Shown: one piece after another, positions 24,201 to 37,315 of the stretch
Layout: every line of letters begins with the position of its first letter
Position numbering within the stretch: position 1 is the stretch's first letter
Position numbers and translations under genes: made by a program
The notes under the pieces: generated by a model
The model's database searches: none
What the model saw: only the letters and a program-made list of their open reading frames with translations
Told to the model about the DNA's origin: nothing
Source: Thelephora terrestris
Taxonomy: Eukaryota; Basidiomycota; Agaricomycetes; Thelephorales; Thelephoraceae
Length of the DNA stretch: 64,000 nucleotides
Assembly (NCBI GenBank): GCA_015956445.1
Contig: WIUZ02000001.1
Location: 3,782,001-3,846,000, forward strand
Direction: 5' to 3'

Positions 24201-26109
24201 GAAGACATCGTCCGCGGTGATCGACACGGAGTTTACCGGAGGCGTACGATTCTCACGGCTGCAAGACATTCTCTGCTTCAAGGCTGTCTGGCTTGATCGC
24301 ATACCCGTTTTCGCCACCCGCAGCGAAAGCCCCGCGCCATCTTTCGTCGAAAACTCCCCAGTTGTGACCATCAACTCGAGCCATCAACACCTAGACAGCG
24401 TTGTCTTGGTGCGGCTTCGTCACGTGAAACTTGATGTGGACTTTGGGCAGTCGATAACCTCCACGAACATATATTTCAGCGGAGTGGTACTTCGGACGAA
24501 GATTACAAAGAAGACATACGAATTCTCCCTTGAAGTCGCGAAATCTTCGATCGAAGCCACAGGAAATATCTCCGGTCGCGGAAGTGTTCCGGACTTCCTG
24601 TTCAGGACAAAACGGAAGAGGGATCACGCTTGGCGAGCTGTGGATGCAACCGAGATGCTCAATTTGACGATGACCAGCGGACCTCTCGACTTGACCATCG
24701 AATCCGACCATCAGCGTATCCTTCACTATCAGTAAGTGTACGCTGGAGCTTGATCGATCGAATGCATGCTGATCTGTCCGTCCACCAGCGCCGAACCGCT
24801 CCAAGTGATAATCTTCGACGATTGGACGATGATCTCTCCAACTTATCCAGAAATCGAACGGAAGCTACGGCTGTCCTTCACCGTTGTCGGGAAGGAAGTC
24901 ATTTTGATCTCTACGGTTGAGACTATCCCTCAGTTGGTGTCGTATGCAAACAAGTTCTCCGCGAACATGGAGGCGCAGCGGGAAGGTGCTCTCAGAGAGT
25001 CGAAGGCCTTTAGGATATCTGCTTCCCCAAAGCCAGACAATCCGTTGTCGGACGTCGCCAATGCAATGTTCCAGTCTGCTCGTTCCAAATTCAAGGAGGC
25101 AGAGGATGGCCTTACACATGCCATTCGCCAACAGATGAGCCTCCGTTTGGACACCCTTCGGTTGATTGTCTTCCCACGCACCATGCACGATCACGAAATG
25201 GTCCACTTTCTGGGCTCTAGCGTTCACGCCAAGTTAGATCGAGTTCTCGAATTGGAAAGCTCTCGGCCAAAACGCGATCTGGAGCTTTCTTTTGCTTCTT
25301 TATCCATCTCGAAACTAAATCAGACTCGTTATCCTTCGGGTGGTCCCAAAGACAACGAAACTGCTAGCGTCTACATCTTGGATGCGATCCGTCACTCCCA
25401 AGAGGCGATCATATTCGGTTTGCCGTCGATGAAGATCAGGATGGTAACGAACGAAGAAAAGGTCCAGGGTTCAAAGAAGATCTACTACGACTTTGCCAGC
25501 AAGTTCGTTCGGAGAGAAGGGGTGGCGAACGCGGAGGATATTTTCGTCACGCTCAATCTCGCGCTATACTCTTGGCTTACAATCTTACGGAAGAACTTCA
25601 CAAAGGAGATGACACAGGTCCAGGCTGTGACCGAACGCCCGGCAACCACTCCTAATTTGATGAAGAAGACCGCGAAGACGGCTGAGGGTATCCCCGATGA
25701 CCTTGGAATTCCTTACATCGCCTTTCCATCGGAATCTACTCCTTTCCTTCCTGCCTCCACACCTGTTGAGGGTCTCCCCTCCGCACCGCTTTCAGCTCCA
25801 GCAAGTCGCAGCTTCGCTCCTTCCCAGGTCAACAGTTCGGCGCTCCCTCAAGGAGGGACATCTAGCAGCAATTCCAATGGCATCGAATATATCCCTAGAG
25901 ACACTTTGATCGAGAAGTTGACGATGAGGCAGCTCGGAGAAGCCACTCCGGATGTCATGCACCCGTTTTTCATGAAGAAGGCTGGTTTCAATCTCGAAGA
26001 ATCTCTGCCCCAATACGTCCACGAGTATGCGACGTTGCCGACGGAGGAGATTATGAAGGCGTTGTTGAGGTTGTATAGTAAACAGCTGAAGACGAAACAT
26101 CTCAGCTAG
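15267..26109 (+). CDS. CSF1: Csf1/BLTP1-family bridge-like lipid transfer protein
   Basis: A giant gene with more than ten short introns and a product of roughly 3,300 residues (estimate). Exon 1 (15267-15423) encodes an N-terminal membrane anchor (VVFLIIWILVVLGLVLYIFYW). After a 61-nt intron the protein continues with GSIQFSILAGRIIFKDLRYYT and LSWRYWIRKPTEEDDL, the hallmark of Csf1, then CRVHLSVQGAEWFLYNRTAAY, PRIEFNDLLPISMEVEKGAII and NASTPNLLVAEY. The centre is one very long exon (about 20185-23103) rich in beta-strand-like repeats, as expected for a VPS13-like hydrophobic groove. Late landmarks are IQSWISDFLINFTFKNIGI and the end FLKEEA-free C-terminus finishing TKHLS. Csf1 in yeast and BLTP1 in animals bridge the ER to other membranes and move phospholipids, including supply for GPI anchor synthesis. 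The frame appears intact throughout. Confidence 0.92.
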
Positions 26110-26618
26110 TCTTGGTAACTTGACTTCGTCCCCCTATCTATTTTAAGTTTCTGCTTTTCGTTTGCATATCGCGTTGTTTTCAATTTGCTCATATCATCGT
26201 ATCGCATAGCACATGGACACAGCACTTCTAGTACCTACACTCATCGCCATCAATCGGAAATCCTAACTTTGTCTTCCAGCTTTCGAACCGAACGACGTTG
26301 ATCGCGCGCACTACTAATTTCGCAAGTGCAGCGTAAGGCGTAGTATTACGTCGGTGGAGGCTATGTTCAAATGGTCCGCGCAGAATAATAATAGGAATTT
26401 CGCGCCAAACAAGGTGGGGAGGAGGCGTCAGTCGGTGTTTAGCCAAATCCCCCCAACTGCGCGGGCCTGCGCACAGGACAAATGGCAGGCAGTGTAGAAA
26501 GCACCTTCCTCGTCCAAAATCGGGATTGGTCGTCGGGAAACCAATGGTTTATTCCGGAACATTTTGGCCTTGCTATCGACAAATACAGAACGCATCTTCT
26601 AGCATACCCATAGATCGG
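26110..26618. other. Convergent spacer, CSF1 and ketoreductase 3' ends
   Basis: About 510 bases between two converging genes. It should contain both 3' UTRs. It is T-rich after 26109 and has no ORF with a motif. Nothing else seen. Confidence 0.5.
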
Positions 26619-27617
26619 TCATTCCTTCTTTGACTTCTTAGTTCCTATGATAAACAACCCTTTCGCCTCTTCCTTGAGGAAGCGCTGAAGGAGTAATTCC
26701 GGCAAAGCGCGAATGAACATGAGTCCAATCTGGTGCCCGACATAAGGGACTACCTCGACCCTCCCACCCCCAAGGGCCTTCACGATGTGGGTGGCGTATT
26801 CGTCGGAGGTTGGGCGCGCAAAGGTTGTGGATGCGATGATGTTGTTCGACTGGACAGTTCCAGTATGAACGTACATGAATTCAATGTTGGATTCGCCAGC
26901 GATGAACCTTTCGTCGGCCCTCAAACTGGATGGAAGGCGTTGGATGAAGGCTTTAGAGGCGGTGTAGAGAGGGATACGCGGGATTGCGAGTTCCGCGGAG
27001 AACGAACCGTTGAATACGACGAGGACCGGATGGGAGAGGGAGGTCTTGCGGAGGGAAGGGAGGAAAGCGCGGGTGAGGAACGTTGGGAAGAGAGCGTTTC
27101 CCCTGATCACGGCGAGGTGATCACCTTCGGACCATTCCTCAAATCTAATGGTTCCGTTCAGTACCCTGTTATCACGCAACTACACTGGGATCGCGTCTTA
27201 CCGTTTGGCTTCGAGGTAAGTCCCACCAACGTTGTTTATGAACAACGTTATGTTCAGATCATTGAATCGCTTCGCAATACCAGCGAAGTCGATGCTGGAA
27301 CTGGTGGCATCGACTAGGAAGGACTCGACGGTTCCGTCCTCCCTGAGAGCCTTGATCTCCTCCACGGTCGCCATGAGTTTCTTCTCATTGCGACCATGGA
27401 TGATGACATTGAAACCTTTCTGGTAGAGGTTTTTCGCCAAGGACTTTCCTATCCCATCCGTGGCTCCGGTGATGAGGGCATAGGGTTGGGGACCTTGCTG
27501 GTACTTTTTGTACTCGTCTGACGGCCTGAAAAAGTAGAACCGGACAAAGTCCGCGAGTTTGAGGATATAGTAGAGGAAGATAGCCGTGCCGATCAGGGTG
27601 AAGAGACCCATGAGCAA
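26619..27617 (-). CDS. Short-chain dehydrogenase, 3-ketoacyl-CoA reductase/17-beta-HSD12-like
   Basis: Two exons joined by a 57-nt intron (GTAAGA...ATTAG) give a protein of about 310 residues. It begins with a membrane segment (MGLFTLIGTAIFLYYILKL), then the Rossmann NAD(P)-binding motif TGATDGIGKSLA, the NNVGG motif and the catalytic YTASKAF (Tyr-x-x-x-Lys). Upstream of the Tyr, VVFNGSFSAEL supplies the Ser. The C-terminus ends TKKSKKE, a lysine-rich tail resembling ER-retrieval signals (KxKxx-like). These features match ER-anchored ketoreductases of the HSD17B12/Ifa38 group, which reduce 3-oxoacyl-CoA during very-long-chain fatty acid elongation; a sterol or other carbonyl substrate is also possible. 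The start at 27617 is followed by a second Met at residue 3, so either could be used. It converges with CSF1. Confidence 0.8.
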
Positions 27618-27946
27618 TTTGACGGTGGTAGTGGTTAGCGGTGGATGTGTATAGTGGGGGGAAACATCTAAGGGAGCTTTATCAACGATTGAGCAGATGT
27701 TAATAATGGAGGACGTGTGGTATTCTCGTGAACCCGATACACCTCGAAAACATGAAGATGAATATATAGCAGAGGTCAGATCAAGTGTCGTGAGAACGCT
27801 TTCGGCCTCAGTTCTGCTCAGGTGCTCAACGTGGCCGGACGCAAACCCGTGTTTGCGGCGAAGCTACATTCAAACGGTGGAAATTGACTATTAACCTATA
27901 GAATGATGTGCTATGAAAACAAGGCGTAGGAAGGGCGGAGAAAAAT

Positions 27947-28946
27947 TTAGACAACTGTGATGGACCCGTCAGAAATGCACGACGGAACATTAAAGATGAA
28001 CGGGACGCACGCAACACGGCATTGATACAACCATCGTTTTCCGGATTGTTTGTGACTTGAGCATACTTTCCGAACACGACCTTTCCGCCTGCGGTGACCA
28101 TACCCAACTCTGAAACATTGACCTCGATGACTGTCCCTTTTGTCAATACACCGAGCTGAGTATACATCGGCGATTGTGGGTTCTTCTTTACTCCAAGGAT
28201 TTGGAGCTGGAAGGTCGCTTTGAGGTCAGCTGGGTGGATAATTCGATCAGTTTACGATAAGAAAAAATCGAGGTGGGTGGGGCATACGATGTGTAACGTT
28301 CGCTTTCTTGTACCGTAGTGCCATAGGTCGTATAAATCGTTCCATCTTCACCGGTTTCCTCGTGAATCCCTCCCCAACGAATGTAGCCTTTGTCACCATG
28401 CGTTTCCATGCCTTCTTTTTGCTTTTCCCCGTCCGCATGACCTTGAACATCTCCTCTTCAGCAATCCCGCGAACTTTGGGCAAAGGCACTGCGTATTTGG
28501 CAGCCTTGTCTTTCCGCTTTTGTTTGATCGCAGATGAGAGAGCCTTGGCATCCTTTTGGCCCTCTCTGTCCAAGAGATAAGTGGGAAGAGCACCGTCTGG
28601 GGCAGCTGCAGAGTCTGCTTGTTTGACATTCCGCTCGTCGTGAGCTCTGAGGGTCTTTTTGAGTTGAACCTTTTCTGCATGTCGTTTCGCGTGTAAAATT
28701 TTGGCTTTGAGACCAAAGGCCTTCTGGGCGACAGCCGATGCCTTATGAGCTGTCCGGGCCTCTCGTTTCCGCCTGGTGAATGAATTAGCTTCCGCGTAGA
28801 TTGAAGATTAGGCGGGCTGACTTTCGCTCGAAGTAGTCGAGCCTGCGACCGTGTCGCTTTATGTGTTCTTCGATGTACTCATTCTGAGGCTATAGAACGA
28901 AAAGAGTGAGAAAGGTCGATAAGAGGACAAAAATTGGACTCACCAT
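27947..28946 (-). CDS. NSA2: Ribosome biogenesis protein NSA2
   Basis: A 60S pre-ribosome assembly factor of the nucleolus, related to ribosomal protein eS8. Exon 1 (28944-28946) is only the ATG; a 54-nt intron follows and exon 2 begins at 28889 with [23 protein letters not shown]. Later exons read [92 protein letters not shown] and finally [20 protein letters not shown] with [19 protein letters not shown] last intron places the end LLV and TAA at 27947-27949, the usual NSA2 C-terminus. The protein looks complete and highly conserved. Divergent from YIP1. Confidence 0.93.
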
Positions 28947-29028
28947 GATCAAAGTTGTCGATCAAGTACGCGGGATCGAACACGACATCACTTACACCTG
29001 GCACGCCCACCACGACAGAAACACCGAC
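28947..29028. promoter_or_regulatory. Bidirectional promoter/leader interval, NSA2 and YIP1
   Basis: 82 bases lie between the divergent start codons of NSA2 and YIP1, so both core promoters and leaders must be contained here or in the first NSA2 intron. No TATA-like element stands out. Inference from geometry. Confidence 0.45.
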
Positions 29029-29973
29029 ATGTGGCAGGATAACTACGGCAGCTCTTCATCCCAGCAACCTTATTACCAGCAGCCGCAGCCGGCCCCGGCC
29101 GTTCCTCTTCAGTTCTATCAGCCACAACCAGGACAGGATGGATTCTATGCAGGTTCAAGGCCAAGTCTCGATGGGAGTGTCATGCCACAGGGCTCAATCT
29201 CTGGTCAACCGACGCAATCATACGGCGGAAATATTCAGCCAGCTGGAAGCTGGCTCTCTGCCTTTGGGACGGGTGGTTTTGAGGGAGAACCACCACTGTT
29301 GGAAGGTGCGTGTACTGCGCCTGTTCCTGGCTGTCTTGCCTCCTCACCCTGGCTATAAGAGCTCGGGATCAACTTTTCGCACATAAGGAGCAAGTCATTG
29401 GCCGTCCTCAATCCTTTTGAACGGATAGATGCCCGAATAATGGACGACGCCGACCTCGCCGGCCCACTCATTTTCTTTCTCTGTTTCGCAACTTTCCTGC
29501 TTTTCGTGCGTGTCTTTACCTTCTTCAGCTGCGTGTCGCCAACTCCGTTTTGTCTAGTCCGGAAAGCCCCAGTTCAATTACATCTATGGCATTGCCCTCT
29601 TAGGCTCGGGGTCGATTTATGCCCTGCTGAACTTGATGGCTGAACAGGGGATAGATGCATTTCGAGTGATGTCAGTACTAGGATATTGTCTTCTCCCTAT
29701 CGTTGGTGTCGGTGCACTTTCTGTTGTCGTGACTCTTGAGTACGTGTGCCATTTTCCCACATGTTTGTTGTGCTGACGAAAGGTCCCAGTGGGTTAATTG
29801 GCTATTTAGTTTCTTTTCTTTCAGTCCTCTGGTCTACCTACTCCGCTAGCGGTATTTTCGTAACAGTGCTCCGTATGTCTGACCAGCGTCTGCTTGTTGC
29901 GTACCCCGTGGCACTCTTTTACGGGTGTTTTGCACTCTTCAGTGTCTTCAGCGTCCATATTACTGGGAAATAG
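29029..29973 (+). CDS. YIP1: Yip1-family Golgi membrane protein
   Basis: Rab GTPase-interacting membrane protein of ER-Golgi vesicle traffic. It begins [16 protein letters not shown] and continues with a Gln/Pro/Tyr-rich cytosolic tail typical of YIPF5/Yip1. After an intron near 29306 the conserved core appears: [20 protein letters not shown] (positions 29355-29416), [18 protein letters not shown], then [33 protein letters not shown] and a last membrane region ending VFSVHITGK. This gives the usual five transmembrane segments and the DLAGP/GY-LLP signatures. Three introns were placed; the TAG is at 29971-29973. The upstream in-frame extension to 28906 overlaps the NSA2 leader and is not supported. 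Confidence 0.9.
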
Positions 29974-30168
29974 ATGGAGCCGGGTCGGAGACTTTCGATT
30001 TTAACAAAGTATGGCTCGGTAGTTTACCTGTTTCTTGTAATTTGACACCTCAATGACCCGGACCGGCGTTCCCGTTTTTGCGTTTTTTGTCGATCGCCTT
30101 GGCTTCTGAAACGGAGCTCGATCCACCTCCCCCAGCTAATTTGCCCAGAGACCAGCGGCAGTAAAATC

Positions 30169-33100
30169 ATGGCCACTCCGGCAAAGCGGAATGAGGTCGG
30201 TAAACCTGAAAAGGCTGAGATCCGGTTCAGTTCCGCCGCAGAGATCTCGCGAAGTTTGCGGAGTCAGGATGAGAAAGGTTTGCTTGGAGGTGCAGTACGA
30301 CCCGGCTTCCCTGATCCGTGAACGCCATACTAATCTTGGGCAATGCTAGCCCTGACAAGCCTCAGGAATCAGCTTACCGTGAAATACAATGAATCTGCAC
30401 CTCCGCCGGATGATGGTCGGATCCAACTCGGTAGGGAATGGATGGAGACATCTCCGGGGGCGAAGGAACTCTTCGACCTGTGGACAACTGTTAACCAAGT
30501 TCGCGACATACACCTCCCGGTTCTCATCCCGGCTTAACTGAACCTGTTTTATCCCTCCCTTCTAGCGTCAGACGTTGCTCAATGCAATGATCATATCCCT
30601 GCTATCCTGCCTCATAAGTCTTCTCTCAATCCATTATCCTGACCATCGATACGGTCTTGCGATTTTAAAGTCTCTTCTACTGCCTCAGTGGTATCAAAAA
30701 CTGAACGCCCACCTTCATGGAGGCCATTCCGAATCAATACTTGTCACTATGAAGCTCTACGCGGCCATGTCGAATTTCGCGGGTGGTCGCGAGAAGAAGG
30801 CTGTCATGGAGGTATTCCCTTGGGATAACAAGACTTCTAAGTTGTTGAATATGCGACGGAGGGGACGAGGTATGAAAGGAACCTTATCACGACCTGGTGA
30901 GTGAATGCTAGTCGTTTTGTCAGCACGGTTTCGTGACCGTCATACAGACATCAGGACACTCTATGTTCTCTTCATCCTGTCTTTTGTCGACGCGGCATCT
31001 CCTACTAGTTTGAAGACAATGTTCCTGGAGCAACGCAAAGAATCGTTGGCCGCAGTCTTCAAGGGTTTGAGTCAGGATCCCTACTCATTAGTCCGTCTGC
31101 TTCTCGAGAAACTCTGGGGCGGTCTATGGTCAGACACCAAACTCAAGAAATCGCTTAAGGTTAGCCTTTTCAACGAGACAACTCTCTCGCATGTGCGCAA
31201 AATTTCTCGTTCCCCAGAGGACCCGTAATAATATCCTCGCAGCTTCACAAACTCTACGAGCGTGACATCGCAGATGAGGGAGATTCCCAGGAAAATATTC
31301 CCGCAGATCTTGTACATCACTTTCTTCTGGCGGTTTCCACGCATCCAGGAACCGGAGTTTGTTTCAGGGATGGTGGGTGGTATCCTCGGGATGAGAACCC
31401 TGAGTTGGGAGGTGACGGAATGAGGCAGGGAAAGATTTACAATAAGATTCTCGCGAAGTTTTTGAAGGCTCTGAAAGTGAACGAGGACCGGCGACAGCAA
31501 GAGCTGGCCATCAAGGTCATGTCTGCGTGCCCGGAGCTCATCGCAGGGTAACATTCATTCTACCCTACACCGACCCACCTCGGCTCACACTTTTCAAGTT
31601 ATTGGGCTGCCGCTGCGTTGACCCTGGAACCTCGACTCTCATCAAAATGGTTGGCGAACATTGCGTTCTTGGGAGCTGTAATATCGCTACCCGTCCCTGT
31701 TTCGTCTTTCTTCCTCTCGGGTACCACGATCTATCACCCATCTCCACCACCTATAACCACCATCATAGAGAATATCCTTCCTACCAATAACTTCAAAAGC
31801 CACCTCACGAAAGGGTTGCAGTCATCTTCGCCGCTGGTCCGACATTCCACCGCACTGGCGTTGGTGAAATGTCTCCAGAAATACGACCTGGTGGCCACTG
31901 CTTTTCGGGTGGTTGCGGATGCATTGGAAGAGGAGGAAGATGGTCAATGGAGGCGGGCTGTAGTGACTCTGGAATCAGAAGCCAGGAAACGTGTGCCGGA
32001 GCATCAGGTCGTCATTGCCTTCTCACAACAAAAATCTGACATCACCCAGGAGAAGAGCATTGCGGGCTGCGGGGCTGCAGTCACAACATTAAAGCCTTTG
32101 ACGGCCTCCATGATCTCAGAGTCCGCGCTAAGGATTCTATGGTTATATCACAAGTGCTTACCAACTCTGGTGGCCGAGGGGAGATTCGACTCTGGGAAAC
32201 TTTTGTGGAGCTTTTTGCAGTATTGGAGCGGAGAGGCGCAGGGTCGATCTGTTGACGGGTGGGATATGCTAAGGCGACTCCATGTACTGAGGTTGCTGAA
32301 GGAGAGCGACCAGTTTTCGTGGTCCGGGAAAGCAGGCAACTATGGCTTTTTATTTCGTTTGCTGGTCGCTTGCTTATCACGATGACATAGGTTCTCAAAG
32401 TAACTTGCGGGTTCTACTCCGCGGGTACATGGAGACTGGTGTCCCCGCCCTTCGGCACGAAATTGGTCTGCTGCTGCGTCATGTTCTTGCCAGCGACCCC
32501 CTCTTTCAGCATGACCCCGACGAAATCTACCTCTGGTTGGAGTGTATTCCTTCAGACCCTGCTCGATGTGGGACCAAGTCCCCAGATGGTGTAGAACTTC
32601 TCGACGGCGGTCCTATCGTCGTACAATTCCTCGAGGAATGCTTCCTACGGTGCGCTCAGGCACCGTATAAGTACATAGAAGACCTTTCCACCGTGACAAC
32701 CTCCCCTTCAATCTCCAAAGAACCTAGCGAAGATTCTATCATCAAACGACCGGAACTTTTTCCGAGTCCCGTATTAATAACCCTGCTCGAACAATTATCT
32801 GTCGTCGTTGACCAGAATCCCTCTCCCTCGGACCTCTATTCGCTATCGGTCTTCTTTCGCCACTTAATCTTTAGACTTGCCCAGAAAACACAGAGCCTCT
32901 CTTTTATCCGGGCAATCACTGAGAAGGTGGACGCGATATTTGGCGACGATATCTTACCCGGCTACCCGAGAATCGTGAAAGCAGTGCGGAGGGAGGTTCG
33001 GATCCTTCGTGCATGTTTGACTGGGTTGGAGGGCCCCGCTTTGGGCACACAATGGTCAATCACAGATCAAATGCAAGCCTTCCTCGCAACGCTCGAAGGA

Positions 33101-36100
33101 ACCCCATTGGGTACGCTGTTCAATAATTCCTGTCTCACATTCGAAGCTGAAAGTCAGGGTAGGTTCTTCAGGAGAAATGCGCAAGGCGGCCGCTATGGAA
33201 CTTGTGGATTGGGTTCGACTTGCAGACCACTCTTTGCATCCGTCTGAGGCTCTGAGGCTAGCGTCTGCTATGGAGAAACTCCACACCCCTCTTGTCAAAT
33301 CGTTGGCCGAATCTTTCTACCCTGATCAAGACTTTTTCTGGCAACTGCTTTCGAATCTGACTGTGAGTTCCGAGTGAGTAAGGTACATTCTTGGAGGGGA
33401 GACCTAGGTTGAGTTGCGTTCATTTCAGGGTCAGTTTTTATTGGGCGTTTATCCAAACCTCCGATTCGAAACTAGAGAATGCAGAATTCAGAGAAAAGCT
33501 GCTCGGTATGCTCGCGCGGAGCAAACTCACACTCCATACAGTGAAGAGGGTTTTAACCATGGTCAACCACCGAGTCGAGGCCTCGAGACCAACTGGTTAT
33601 GTTGGAATTGAAGGGCTCCTACAGCTCCTTGGCGGTGCGATGACCCTTGCCAAGCGAGACCTACCGCCACAATGCTTCGAGGCTGCAAAAGAGTTTATGG
33701 TATTGCGGTTGAAGCACCTAAGGGTGCTGTGCATGACCTCTGTACCCAGTGGTGTTCGTGACGGTGAGTTTTCTCATGGCCACTTCGCACAACATTGTAA
33801 CCAAAAATATTCTAGCTCTTGGAATCACTCTTGCATCCATTTTCTGCAATGATGTCAACGACAGATCGTTGCTTGGTGAGATCGTCAAGCATTGGTTAAC
33901 GATGCTCGTCGAGGAGCCACACGTTGATCACCAAACGGTGGGTCGGGTGTAGAAAAGCCTTGTGCTTTGCTGACAAACCGGTCATAGCTTTTCACTTCAT
34001 CCCTGTGGATTCGTTCTGCATTTCCTGAAGACCTCCTGCTCATCCTCGACAAGGTTCTCAATGGAGGATTCAGCGTAGCCACAGGAACTAGGGCACAGAC
34101 GGAACTCGTTGATTCCGTGTTCTCTGTTTTGGGATCCTCGACCTCCATCCCAACCATCCTGTCAGCGCTGAATGAGCGGCTGGCGCCCCTATCAGAGTTC
34201 TGTTTATCAGAAACAGGCTCCTCTGCTGTTGTCCAATCTGTCTTTGCTAAGCTCATAAAGCGGTATTTGCCCCTTGGATATGATGGGTACCTGACGGAAA
34301 ATGGTGAACCGATGTCCCAAATATTAGTGGAGGCCGAGGACCGCTGGGCACAAAGACTCGAACCTCTAGCCACGGGGATTCGGATCGAGACATTCCTATC
34401 CACGATCACCTGGACCACGACGCACGTGGATATCATCACTCCGCTTTTATATCGCTCGTCTATGGTCCGGAGGGCCTTTGCTTCCTGGTTAGAGCGAGGG
34501 ATGGCCAATGGGTTAGGAATGGATCTTCTCGTTCCTTTACTCTATGGATTTTTGGATTCTTCTCCACCTGGATATGCGGTTATAAATCGCGCTTGGGACG
34601 GATACTTTTCGCGACTCCTCGACCTCGTGTGGAAGCAACATAAAAGTTCCTCCAAGGTCATCAGATCTGCAGCTCTCATCTACAAGTTTTCGGAAGACCC
34701 TTCGCAGTTGAGCTCTACACTCAGCGAGCGATTGGAAAAATCGCCGGTCGAAACTATCAGTCATGGGGTCCTCGCTCTCGCGTCTAGGCTGTGGAGCCTA
34801 TCTAAAGAGGAATCGGGAAGTTTTGTTGGTGCAGCAATAGACCGTGCAATGCGATGGGCCGTCCGTCGTCTTTCTGATGGCTCTAAGGTATCCGGGAGTG
34901 ATACTGCATTGTTCAGAGAGCTAGGTAGGTGCTATCGTGCTCTTTTTTCTTCCACTAAATGATTGCCGATGTTTCCAGTTCACCTCGTTTCACGGACCAA
35001 GAATGTAAGAGTTCATTTGGCAGAACCTGTGATTGCGTCTGGGGTCAAGCATCATCTTCAAATTCCAGAGGTCACCTCCTTGTGTACGGCGTTGGTCCAA
35101 AATTGTGTTCTGAAGGTGCGGGTGTGGTCCAACGGCCTCGTGGGATCTAAGTCTGATTTGCTCGTCAGCCGGCGTCATCGAACAAACTTCTACAGTCAAT
35201 AGCACAACATCCCAAGTTTTTCGCTATCTGTAATCCCTCTACGCTTTCCACCGCGCGCGACTCGGTCGTACAGCTACTTCGCGAGTTGTTTTTCGTTCAC
35301 CCACAGAACTCGTGCCAACCCAGCCATATTGAGCCACTTCGCGCGATATATGGCGGGACGCTTTCGACGTCAGACAGAACGATCCTCTCCATATTTCACC
35401 TGTTCGAAGTTCACAAGAAGTTGTCGTGCGCTTACCTTCTCTCCACGTGGTCGAGTTCTGAAGATACTGGCTCCACTGACGCACTGGAAGCCGTGCAGAG
35501 TCTTGACGCTGGGAAGGTCTTCTATACCTGTCTCAACTTCCCTCGTGGCCTTAAGTTCGACCTGGATAACGAATATCACGCCAAGGCGGAGTTCCGGGAA
35601 GAGTTGTACGATCCGCTATTCTTGAACCTCACCTTTGCGAGGGTGATATCAGGGAACCCTCCGTCTTCGGCGTTATCTTGGGTTCAGTTTTTCCGCACGA
35701 ACATCGTTTGCGTGGTCATCCGATCCCTCTCTTCGAAGGATGACGCATTCCGCGAGCTGGCTTTATGTAATCTGTCTGGGCTTTGGAAACTAATGGAGGT
35801 AAGAAGGACACGAGGGGAGGAGTTCTAGAGATATGCACTGATCACATTTGTCTTTAGTCGGCGGACATGCAAGAGAAGCCTCATGTCGTCCATCTCCTCA
35901 ACCTACTTCGGGATCAAATACCTCCACCTACGGACGGAAGCGGGCCAGCGAGGCTTCCTACGTATGCATCTTTGGCATTGTGTCACGCGATTCGGGGGAT
36001 ATTTTATCCATCGAACTTTATCTATCCACTCACCGCCCGATTCTTACTGCAACGGGCGGCGCTGGATGTTCAAGACGTTCCTATGTTCCTCGGGATGCTA

Positions 36101-37011
36101 TACAGCAACTCTGACGAAAACTGGAGGAGAGAAAGGGCGTGGATGATACGATTTTTGACAGACGGCATGACAAGCGCGCAGGATTGGAAGATCTCTCGCA
36201 AACGGCACACTTGGGACTTGATTGCGAGTATGTTCCAGGGATTCCGCCGAGATCACGTCCTCCGAAATGGAATCCTCGAGGTAAATTGATTTTTATTGGA
36301 GACGCCGGGGAATGGATTACTGACGTTAGACAGTTTTTAATCAAGATTACGTCCAACCGCTATGCTGTAAATTCCATGTTGCTCAGGTCCGGACTGTTGG
36401 CTTGGATCGAAATCCAAGTCCACGGAACTGTGACGGAACAGGAAGCGTTGCAGTGGTGTCGTGTGCTCGATAACGTTTTGACGGTGTCAGATGCTACCAA
36501 GGTGGAGTCGGTGACAGAGGGGCAGTGGCGTAAGGCCATCATGAGGATTATAGAACGGGTTTTGGGGACGAAAGGTGAGCCGACGTGGTCCATGCTATGC
36601 ATTTCCCTGCTGAGCTTGTCCCAAGTTTCTCCTTCTCTGCTCGATGGCGTGGTGGGTATCATATTCAGACTCCAGGTTGTTGCCCCTGGGGATTCAGACT
36701 TGCTCCGAGGGGTCGATCTCGCGCTAGGGGCCCTCGGCGTGCTGGAGAGCAATGTTAGGATCCAGGGTGACTCAAAGGATCTACGTCCGACCGAGGACTC
36801 CTCGGGGGGGAATTCTCTGACTCTTTGGGGGAAAGTTGTCGTGACACTCTGGCAGGTGGTGATGGGATTCAATACGAAGCCAACCTCTTGGGACCGGCTG
36901 ACACTCCGGTTAGTGATTTGGAGGAGTATCGCCGGTGAGTGGGAAGCACCAGAGGGGGAGTGGGCTCGCCGGGAGGCTATACGTAACTTGCGATCAAGAG
37001 ATGACGAATGA
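30169..37011 (+). CDS. URB1: Nucleolar pre-ribosomal-associated protein 1 (Urb1/Npa1)
   Basis: A very large helical-repeat protein required early in 60S subunit assembly in the nucleolus, in complex with Npa2/Urb2, Dbp6 and others. It starts MATPAKRNEVGKPEKAE and the N-terminal Npa1 domain follows over several introns: NHARTF-type region represented here by LIRSLLPQ-like PDHRYGLAILKSLLLPQW, LVTMKLYAAMSNFAGG, VMEVFPWDNKTSKLLNMRRRG, RTLYVLFILSFVDAA and FKGLSQDPYSLVRLLLEKLW. The centre and C-terminus are alpha-helical repeats with few motifs, for example ESALRILWLYHKCLPTL and the C-terminal LVDWVRLAD and GMLYSNSDENWRRERAWM segments (the latter matching the Urb1 C-terminal domain). At least twelve introns were implied. 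The TGA is at 37009-37011. It lies 1.2 kb from NSA2, another 60S factor, but they are not an operon. Confidence 0.85.
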
Positions 37012-37315
37012 TAGATGATGGGCCATCGCCCCGTTGATCGTTCTCTTCGTGGACTCGGGTGTGTGACTGTGTGGGTTTTGTTTACCAGTTTGATCTCTTT
37101 GATGCGCTTCCTGGTCAACAATACTCTGCGACACCATGAGGCGGTCTAAGATCTTGTACCTGACCGGTGACCCGTTACGCGTGAGGGATGGTCGGATCTC
37201 CTCGTAGCCGAGAGAGCGCTGTGGCCGATTGCAACTGCGTGCTTGCCAGCTTTAGCCCTTTGAAAGTGGCTTTTGTATTCTCCCCATTCTTACCGCCCCC
37301 CACATCCTGTCGACG

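Noticed and set aside
27160-27200. 22-nt intron in the ketoreductase gene.
   Set aside because: Too short for a fungal intron; the acceptor at ATTAG further on gives 57 nt and the conserved RFEEWSEGDHL join.
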